From the NCBI GenBank assembly GCA_029264775.1, contig JARHYT010000026.1, positions 1 through 51,621 on the forward strand: 51,621 nt of DNA, in the 5' to 3' direction. The notes below the pieces were generated by a model. That model was not told where the DNA came from. It did not search any database and was given only the letters and a program-made list of their open reading frames with translations. Numbering within the stretch: the first letter of the stretch is position 1; every line of letters starts with the position of its first letter. The stretch is from Helicobacter sp. GTDB taxonomy: Bacteria; Campylobacterota; Campylobacteria; Campylobacterales; Helicobacteraceae. This document shows positions 46,251 to 51,621 of this stretch, one piece after another. The translations under genes and the position numbers were made by a program.

Positions 46251-47036
46251 ATGTTTGCATACTTAAGCAAGTTGTTAAATCTTATTTTATCTATAGTTGT
46301 TGGTATTGTTGCATTTTTAAATATATCTAATGCACATGTTTTACAAATCATTGTTGGTAGTGAGAATGCATACAAGCCATTTGCTTATATTAATAATGAC
46401 AATATCGCTACAGGTTTTGATAATGATGTTATGAAGGCTATTGTGGCGTATATACCAAATGCCAAATTGCAGATTATATCAGTTCCTTGGAATGTGATTT
46501 TTACAAGTTTAGATTCTGGTAAATTTAATGTAGTAATTAATCAAATCACAAAAAACAAACAGAGAGAGGAAAAATATATTTTTTCAAGTCAGCCTTATTT
46601 TTATGGCATTAGCGGTTTGATATTGCATGAAAATTCTAGCATTAAGGATATTAAAGAATTAAAGAATGTTAAAGTTGGTGTATCTGTTGGTTCAAATCAT
46701 GCTACAAATCTTGAAAAATATGCAAGAGAGAATCCAAGTCAAGGTATTAAAATAGTTTATTATAAAACCTCCGCATCATTGGTCGCTGATTTAGCAAATG
46801 GTAGGATTCAAGCAATGATAAATGATCCAATAAGTGCAATTGATTATGCAAAATCACAAGGTGTGAAATTAAATATAACAGATTTCATATTTGAGAAAAC
46901 GCCTGTTTATATTGTTTTTAGAAAAGATTCTAAGCAATTAGCAAATATGATCGATAAGGCTTTAGATAAGGCTATTAAAGATGGTAAAATCTCTGAATTA
47001 TCTATAAAATATTTTGGTATTGATCAAACAAAATAA
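46251..47036 (+). CDS. Polar amino acid ABC transporter, periplasmic binding protein
   Basis: Captures an amino acid in the periplasm for the permease and ATPase encoded downstream. The 261-residue protein has a signal peptide ending near NISNAHV and no lipobox. The family-3 solute-binding pattern is clear: SENAYKPFAYINNDNIATGFDNDVM, then FSSQPYFYGISGLIL, VGVSVGSNHATNLEKY, and NDPISAIDY. The set resembles cystine (TcyJ-type) or glutamine systems; the ligand cannot be settled by eye. AAGGAG is 5 bases before the ATG. The permease gene starts 30 bases after its stop. Confidence 0.9.
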   Translation: MFAYLSKLLNLILSIVVGIVAFLNISNAHVLQIIVGSENAYKPFAYINNDNIATGFDNDVMKAIVAYIPNAKLQIISVPWNVIFTSLDSGKFNVVINQITKNKQREEKYIFSSQPYFYGISGLILHENSSIKDIKELKNVKVGVSVGSNHATNLEKYARENPSQGIKIVYYKTSASLVADLANGRIQAMINDPISAIDYAKSQGVKLNITDFIFEKTPVYIVFRKDSKQLANMIDKALDKAIKDGKISELSIKYFGIDQTK

Positions 47037-47066
47037 TTGCTATAGATATTTATTTGTGGATAATTA

Positions 47067-47759
47067 ATGCTTGATATTTCATATTTTTTAAGTACAGCTT
47101 ATATATTACTTCCTAGCCTGCCAATAACTTTTTTTATTGCCCTTTTTTCATTTTTTATAGGGGGTTTGTTGGGTTTTTTTATGGCTTTAGGTAAAATATA
47201 TAATGTGTTTATGCTTAATATTTTTATTGTAGTTTTTGTTTCATTTTTTAGATCTACCCCATTACTTGTTCAGCTTTTAATGTTTTATTATGGCATTCCT
47301 ATTTTGCTTAGACATTTTGATATGCAGATTGATATTAGCTCTATTGATGCGATTTATTATGCTTTATTTGTATTTTCTTTATATGCAAGTGCTTATATGT
47401 GTGAAATATTTCGTTCAGCAATTTTAGCAATTGATAAAGGGCAGTTAGATGCGGCTAGATCAATTGGTATGAGTGAATCTCAAGTGTTAATAAGAATTGT
47501 TTTGCCACAGGCTATTATGATAACACTACCAAATTTATTAAACTTTTTTATTTTACAACTCAAAAATACTTCTCTTTGCTCTATTATTACCGTTCCTGAA
47601 TTAATGGGAATTGCAGATATAGAATCTGGTAGAAGTTCTAAGTTTTTGGAAGTATATTTCATGGCAGCATTAATGTATTGGGGAATGTGTGTATTATTAG
47701 AGATTTTATTTTCTAAGCTTGAAAAAATCTTTAAAAAATATAAAAAAAGTTACATATAA
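47067..47759 (+). CDS. Polar amino acid ABC transporter, permease
   Basis: The membrane channel of the transporter. The 230 residues contain about five membrane segments and the HisM/GlnP signature: FFRSTPLLVQLLMFYYGIP near residue 65-85, and the ATPase-coupling EAA-type loop QLDAARSIGMSESQVLIRIVLPQA. The ending is basic (KIFKKYKKSYI). Only one permease gene is present, so it should work as a homodimer. It stands between the binding-protein and ATPase genes in the same direction with short gaps. Confidence 0.92.
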   Translation: MLDISYFLSTAYILLPSLPITFFIALFSFFIGGLLGFFMALGKIYNVFMLNIFIVVFVSFFRSTPLLVQLLMFYYGIPILLRHFDMQIDISSIDAIYYALFVFSLYASAYMCEIFRSAILAIDKGQLDAARSIGMSESQVLIRIVLPQAIMITLPNLLNFFILQLKNTSLCSIITVPELMGIADIESGRSSKFLEVYFMAALMYWGMCVLLEILFSKLEKIFKKYKKSYI

Positions 47760-47771
47760 TAGTGAGATAAT

Positions 47772-48515
47772 ATGTTAGACTTGAATAATATTAATAAATA
47801 TTTTAGCAAAACTAAGGTTTTAAATAATATTAATTTACATATTAAAAAAGGAGAGATTGTAGCTATTATAGGACCAAGCGGTAGCGGTAAAAGTACTTTA
47901 TTAAAATGTATTAATGCTTTAGAGTTAGCACAACAAGGTATAGTAACAATAGATAATATAAGCCTAGATTATTTAAAATATACTACAAAAGATATTCTCA
48001 ATCTTAGAAGAAAAAGTGCAATGGTATTCCAACATTACAATCTTTTTTCACATAAAAATGCCCTTGAAAATATAACAGAGGGCTTGATAGTCGTGCAAAA
48101 AATGCAAAAACAAGAAGCTAATAATATTGCTAAAACAAGACTCAACGAAGTAGGATTGCTTGATAAAGCATATTTTTATCCACATCAATTAAGCGGCGGA
48201 CAACAACAAAGGGTTGGAATTGCTCGTGCATTAGCGATGAATCCTAGTGTGATTTTATTTGATGAACCAACTAGTGCGCTAGATCCAGAGCTTGTAGGTG
48301 AGGTGTTATCTGTTATATCAAATATTAAAGGTACAACAATGATAATTGTAACACATGAATTGCATTTTGCTAGAACTTTAGCAAACCGGATTGTTTTCAT
48401 GGCAGGCGGGGAGATTATAGAGGAAAATACATCTAATAATTTTTTTGCTAATCCACAACATGCAAGAACAAAGGCTTTTTTAAAAACAATGTTTGACAGG
48501 CAACAATATATTTAG
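47772..48515 (+). CDS. Polar amino acid ABC transporter, ATP-binding protein
   Basis: Drives the transporter. In 247 residues it shows Walker A IGPSGSGKSTLLKCINALE, Q-loop VFQHYNLFSHKNALENI, signature LSGGQQQRVGIARALA, Walker B ILFDEPTSALDPE and the switch histidine in VTHELHFA. It belongs to the GlnQ/TcyN branch. It starts 12 bases after the permease stop. Downstream lie ~130 AT-rich bases and then the convergent pseI. Confidence 0.95.
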   Translation: MLDLNNINKYFSKTKVLNNINLHIKKGEIVAIIGPSGSGKSTLLKCINALELAQQGIVTIDNISLDYLKYTTKDILNLRRKSAMVFQHYNLFSHKNALENITEGLIVVQKMQKQEANNIAKTRLNEVGLLDKAYFYPHQLSGGQQQRVGIARALAMNPSVILFDEPTSALDPELVGEVLSVISNIKGTTMIIVTHELHFARTLANRIVFMAGGEIIEENTSNNFFANPQHARTKAFLKTMFDRQQYI

Positions 48516-48643
48516 TTTTATTAAATTTTTGTGTGTCTTAACCTGTTAGAATCTAGTCATGTAGATATTTAATTTTACTAATTACGCTTTAATATACTTA
48601 TGTATTGTTAATACCGACATTATAAATTAGCAATGGCATCAAA

Positions 48644-49705
48644 TTAAGCTTTAATATGGGATAATACAAGAGGTGTACCACCTTGTATATCTTTGCTAAA
48701 TTTTTTACCCATTATGGAATCTATTTGTAATGGGGACATGCCATAGCATGGTCTAACACAAGCAATATTATCAAGAGTTATTGTTTCATTCTCTTTTACA
48801 TCTTTTGATACAAATAGACTTCTTGCAAATTCTCTACCTTTCTTATCTGCATTGATTTTATAGTTAGTATTTGCATGTGTTGATTCTATATTAAGCATTG
48901 TTTGGTTATTTTGTATGAAATCATCTGCCAATAAACATACATTTTTTACATTTTCAACCATAAGGCTAAATTCATTTGTATCAAGGCTAAATTCACTATC
49001 TACCCCACCTAGCTTTCTATCTAGTATAAAATGCTTTTCAATCACACTAGCACCGCATAAAGTTGCTACAATAGGCACACTAATTCCTAATGTATGATCT
49101 GATAATCCAACTTTTATATTATATTTACTCCATTTTTGCCTAATAGATTCTATATTTGTTAGTTTTGCATCGCTTAGTGGTGCTGGATATTCTGAAATAC
49201 AATAAAGCAATGTAATGCTATCATTATCCCTTAGAATCTCTAATGCGTTTTGTATCTCTATGTCATCTGCAACGCCTAGTGATAATATGACTGGTTTTTT
49301 TGTTTTAGCTATTTCTTTTAAAAGTGGTATGTGCATAACCTCAAAACTAGCAATTTTATAGATAGGGCAATCAAATTTTTCTAAAAATTCTACTCCTTCT
49401 ATGCTGAACGGCGTGCTAAATGCTGTTAAATTAAGACTTTTTGCTAATGTAAATATTTCTTTATGCCATTCCCAAGGCATTTGTGCTTCTTCATATAAAT
49501 CCCAAAGGTACTTATCTTTCCACAATCCTTGTTTAATGCGAAAATATTCATTTTTGTATGGGAGTGTTAAACAACTAGGTTTGTATGTTTGCACCTTTAT
49601 TGCATCTGCCTTTGTCTTTGCTACTGCCTCAACGCTTTTTAGGGCTATATCTATTTTTTTATTATGATTAGCACTTAATTCTGCTATTATAAATGGTGTT
49701 TGCAT
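48644..49705 (-). CDS. pseI: Pseudaminic acid synthase
   Basis: Condenses the 6-deoxy-AltdiNAc sugar with phosphoenolpyruvate to pseudaminic acid, which decorates flagellin in Helicobacter and Campylobacter and is needed for motility. The NeuB-type barrel has FIIAELSANHNKKIDIALK, AIKVQTYKP, STPFSIEGVEFLE, YKIASFEV and GLSDHTLGISVP, and the C-terminal SAF (antifreeze-like) domain has GREFARSLFVSKDVKENE. The 353-residue form from the ATG at 49705 (GAGAG upstream) is the family's length; the longer frame to 49783 adds sequence without homology. None of the other pse genes is in this window. Confidence 0.93.
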   Translation of the reverse strand: MQTPFIIAELSANHNKKIDIALKSVEAVAKTKADAIKVQTYKPSCLTLPYKNEYFRIKQGLWKDKYLWDLYEEAQMPWEWHKEIFTLAKSLNLTAFSTPFSIEGVEFLEKFDCPIYKIASFEVMHIPLLKEIAKTKKPVILSLGVADDIEIQNALEILRDNDSITLLYCISEYPAPLSDAKLTNIESIRQKWSKYNIKVGLSDHTLGISVPIVATLCGASVIEKHFILDRKLGGVDSEFSLDTNEFSLMVENVKNVCLLADDFIQNNQTMLNIESTHANTNYKINADKKGREFARSLFVSKDVKENETITLDNIACVRPCYGMSPLQIDSIMGKKFSKDIQGGTPLVLSHIKA

Positions 49706-50010
49706 GAAATCTCTCAATGATAAGGTTATGCAATTATAACTAAATATGTAAGATTTTGGTTTTATAAACCAACATAGAATCAAAACTACAATATGGATAT
49801 ATATAAAGATTATGATATAAGATAAATGCTATAAATACATATTTTGGATTGTAAAAGTAAGATTGCATTTTACTTTCTCATAGAATAGTTTTAAAGCAAA
49901 TAAATAATATATTAACCCAACACAGAAATATAGGTATAAAATTAATGCAATAATGTGTAAAACATTGAATCTAAATCCATTTATAACAAAATAACATCTA
50001 GCATGCAATG

Positions 50011-50034
50011 TTAGGCAAATTAAAATATGCCTAA
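50011..50034 (+). terminator. Isolated hairpin in the pseI-hsdS spacer
   Basis: TTAGGCA, a 10-base loop, TGCCTAA, followed by TTGTTTTCT. It looks like an intrinsic terminator for plus-strand transcription, though no gene lies directly before it. Confidence 0.4.
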
Positions 50035-50088
50035 TTGTTTTCTAGCATATTTAAATTTCAATAATAAAATACATTATGCCATATATTT

Positions 50089-50097
50089 TGCTACAAT
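50089..50097 (+). promoter_or_regulatory. Extended -10 promoter upstream of hsdS
   Basis: TG-C-TACAAT, the same box as in front of the small RNA at 23.26 kb. Transcription would start near 50104, giving an 80-base leader before hsdS. Confidence 0.5.
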
Positions 50098-50183
50098 TAA
50101 ATTTCATTATAATATATTCTAATCAGTAAAAATTCGTTAAATTATGCTAATATTCCGTATTATGCAAGGCTATAAGGCAACAA

Positions 50184-51518
50184 ATGCAAACTTTAGATAT
50201 ACATTTCAAACCTAGTGGCATACAATGGCTAGGACAGATTCCAAAGCATTGGGAGGTGGTGAGATTAAAATATGTAGCAATACTTTATACAGGCGATAGC
50301 ATTAAAGATAACGATAAATATAAATATTGCATTGTAAATAATAGCGTTCCATATGTTTCCACAAAGGATATAGATATATATTCTAATTTTATAGATTATA
50401 ATAATGAAATGTTTATATCACATTATGATACAAATTTCAAAAGAGCTTATAAAGATTCTATACTTCTTTGTATTGAAGGTGCAAATGCAGGCAAAAAAAT
50501 AGCATTTTTAAATCAAGAAGTTTGTTTTGTGAATAAACTTTGTTGTATTAACAACAAATCCAAAACTCTACATTCAAAATTATTGTTTTATTTTCTTCAA
50601 AGTATTTTTTTTAAAAATACCTTTTTTTCAAACATAAAAGGGCTTATAGGTGGAGTTACAGCTGAACATATTGGAAACTTTTATATATTTAAACCCCCAT
50701 TAAAAGAGCAAAAAGCAATAGCAAGTTATTTAGATACAAAATGCGAAAAGATAGCAGAATTTATAAGCAAAAAAGAACATACAATCACACTCTTAAAGGA
50801 GCTAAAAGATTCTATAATCAACAAGGCAGTAACACAAGGGCTTGATGAAAATACAGCCTTTAAAGACAGCGGTATACAATGGCTAGGACAGATTCCAAAA
50901 CATTGGGAGGTTAGGAGAATTGCAAGTATTGGAAGTTTTTCAAAAGGTGGCAATATTTCACGACAAGATTTAATTTATAATGGAAACCCCGCAATTCTTT
51001 ATGGAGATATTTACACGAAATACGAATTTAAAAGCTATGATTTAGAATCTAAAATTTCTAAGGAAACTTCATTATTGGCAACACCCATATATAAGGGAGA
51101 TATTCTTTTTGCTGGTTCTGGAGAAACAAAGGAAGATATAGGAAAAAGTATTGTTTATTTAGGAGATGAAAAAGCGTTTGCAGGTGGAGATGTTATTATA
51201 TTTAGACAACAAAAACACGATAGTTTGTTTTTATCATATACCCTAAATGCTAAATATGCTAAATTTTACAAATACATAGAATCTAAAGGTGAAATTATCG
51301 TTCATATTTATGCTTCAAATTTAAGGGAGTTAAGAATACCCATCCCACCCCTAGAAGAGCAAAAGCAAATAGCCAAATACCTAGATGATAAGGTTGCAAA
51401 AATAGATCTTGCAATCACAAAAGCAAATGAACAAATCAAACTCATACAAGAATACAAAACAAGCCTTATTAATGAATGCGTTTGTGGGAGAATAGATTTA
51501 AACAAGGAAGAGCAATGA
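50184..51518 (+). CDS. hsdS: Type I restriction-modification specificity subunit
   Basis: Determines the DNA target of a type I restriction-modification complex (HsdR/HsdM/HsdS). The 444-residue protein has two halves built alike. Each begins with SGIQWLGQIPKHWEV, runs through a target-recognition domain (about 20-175 and 240-400), and ends in a coiled conserved region (PPLKEQKAIASYLDTKCEKI and PPLEEQKQIAKYLDDKVAKI). The paired 44-base repeats at the DNA level could allow recombination of recognition domains. It starts at ATG behind AAGGC. The stop overlaps the start of the next gene (ATGA). No hsdM or hsdR is in view; they may lie beyond the right edge. Confidence 0.95.
   Translation: MQTLDIHFKPSGIQWLGQIPKHWEVVRLKYVAILYTGDSIKDNDKYKYCIVNNSVPYVSTKDIDIYSNFIDYNNEMFISHYDTNFKRAYKDSILLCIEGANAGKKIAFLNQEVCFVNKLCCINNKSKTLHSKLLFYFLQSIFFKNTFFSNIKGLIGGVTAEHIGNFYIFKPPLKEQKAIASYLDTKCEKIAEFISKKEHTITLLKELKDSIINKAVTQGLDENTAFKDSGIQWLGQIPKHWEVRRIASIGSFSKGGNISRQDLIYNGNPAILYGDIYTKYEFKSYDLESKISKETSLLATPIYKGDILFAGSGETKEDIGKSIVYLGDEKAFAGGDVIIFRQQKHDSLFLSYTLNAKYAKFYKYIESKGEIIVHIYASNLRELRIPIPPLEEQKQIAKYLDDKVAKIDLAITKANEQIKLIQEYKTSLINECVCGRIDLNKEEQ
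50214..50257 (+). repeat. Intragenic repeat of hsdS, copy 1
   Basis: Encodes SGIQWLGQIPKHWEV. It matches the copy at 50868-50911 in 41 of 44 bases by my alignment. Confidence 0.85.
50868..50911 (+). repeat. Intragenic repeat of hsdS, copy 2
   Basis: Second copy of the 44-base repeat, 654 bases after the first, opening the second target-recognition half. The shared block is a ready site for domain exchange with another hsdS allele. Confidence 0.85.
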
Positions 51519-51621
51519 TTCAAAAGATTTCTTTAAAAAATGTAGCAAGTTATAAAGATGAAGCAGTTTTGGAAACAGATAAGCGTATTAATTTAATTTA
51601 TGGCTTAAATGGTGCTGGTAA
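51515..51621 (+). CDS. AAA/ABC-type ATPase, start only (RloC/AAA_13-like)
   Basis: Only the first 35 codons and part of the 36th are in the window. The translation opens MIQKISLKNVASYKDEAV, continues to RINLIYGLNGAG and is cut in the Walker A loop (GLNGAGK expected). This beginning is typical of large SMC-like ATPases of the AAA_13 family, including RloC, a tRNA anticodon nuclease found inside type I restriction operons of Campylobacter. The ATG overlaps the hsdS stop by four bases, so it is translationally coupled to hsdS. Other restriction-linked ATPases cannot be excluded with so little sequence. Confidence 0.7.
   Translation, partial: MIQKISLKNVASYKDEAVLETDKRINLIYGLNGAG

Larger units (their letters stand above)
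49706..50183. other. Intergenic stretch between pseI and hsdS
   Basis: About 480 AT-rich bases between divergent genes. No hsdM or other gene is present. It holds a hairpin at 50011-50034 and a good extended -10 at 50089-50097; further TATAAT-like boxes follow at 50108-50113. Confidence 0.6.

Noticed and set aside
49706-50183. A relic of hsdM upstream of hsdS
   Set aside because: No frame shows methylase motifs; the DNA is ordinary AT-rich spacer with promoter boxes and one hairpin.

Overview
The window is AT-rich (roughly 30% G+C by eye), densely coded chromosomal DNA from a Helicobacter-like member of the Campylobacterota. Pointers are the run rppH-lysC-hobA-holB-folP (HobA is known from this phylum; I recall the same order in H. 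pylori), futalosine-pathway MqnE, pseudaminic acid synthase PseI, adjacent mltD/rlpA, nrdB close to pcm, cdsA beside mnmG, and a 120-residue BspA/DUF285-type protein. Species cannot be fixed from the sequence. No rRNA, tRNA, insertion sequence, prophage or CRISPR array was seen.

Layout. 1-3.2 kb: a TonB-dependent receptor, probably cut by the left edge and carrying an in-frame run of nine G, then a secreted YceI-like protein. 3.2-13.6 kb (minus strand): an SF1 helicase, dnaG, mqnE, alr, then folP, holB, hobA, lysC and rppH, which read as one operon starting at rppH. 13.8-21.6 kb (plus): mltD, a very long rlpA, a radical SAM/SPASM protein, a solitary methylase-specificity fusion, an uncharacterised protein and murE. 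22.1-25 kb: prfA, a likely structured small RNA with its own promoter, a lipoprotein and the BspA-like gene. 25.1-30.3 kb: uvrC (minus), flgG behind a sigma-54-type promoter, dnaB and a GntR-type regulator. 30.6-33.4 kb (minus): msrA, an outer-membrane protein and panC. 33.7-36.7 kb: rpmJ-rpsM-rpsK-rpsD-rpoA-rplQ. 36.9-39.3 kb: nrdB, a nitrilase-family hydrolase and pcm, each overlapping the next. 39.4-43.4 kb: thiD and cdsA (minus), and mnmG (plus) with a large insertion. 43.8-48.5 kb: an AAA ATPase with a META-domain lipoprotein, then a three-gene polar amino acid ABC transporter. 48.6-51.6 kb: pseI (minus), then a type I restriction locus entering from the right: hsdS and the first 36 codons of an ATPase that begins like the RloC/AAA_13 family.

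Most genes are housekeeping. The less ordinary parts are the G9 tract in the receptor, the orphan M-S fusion with altered methylase motifs, the structured RNA near 23.3 kb, the inserts in MnmG and RlpA, a UvrC without the usual C-terminal helix-hairpin-helix domain, and the restriction locus with its probable tRNA-nuclease-like partner. I do not see a complete new multi-gene system inside the window.
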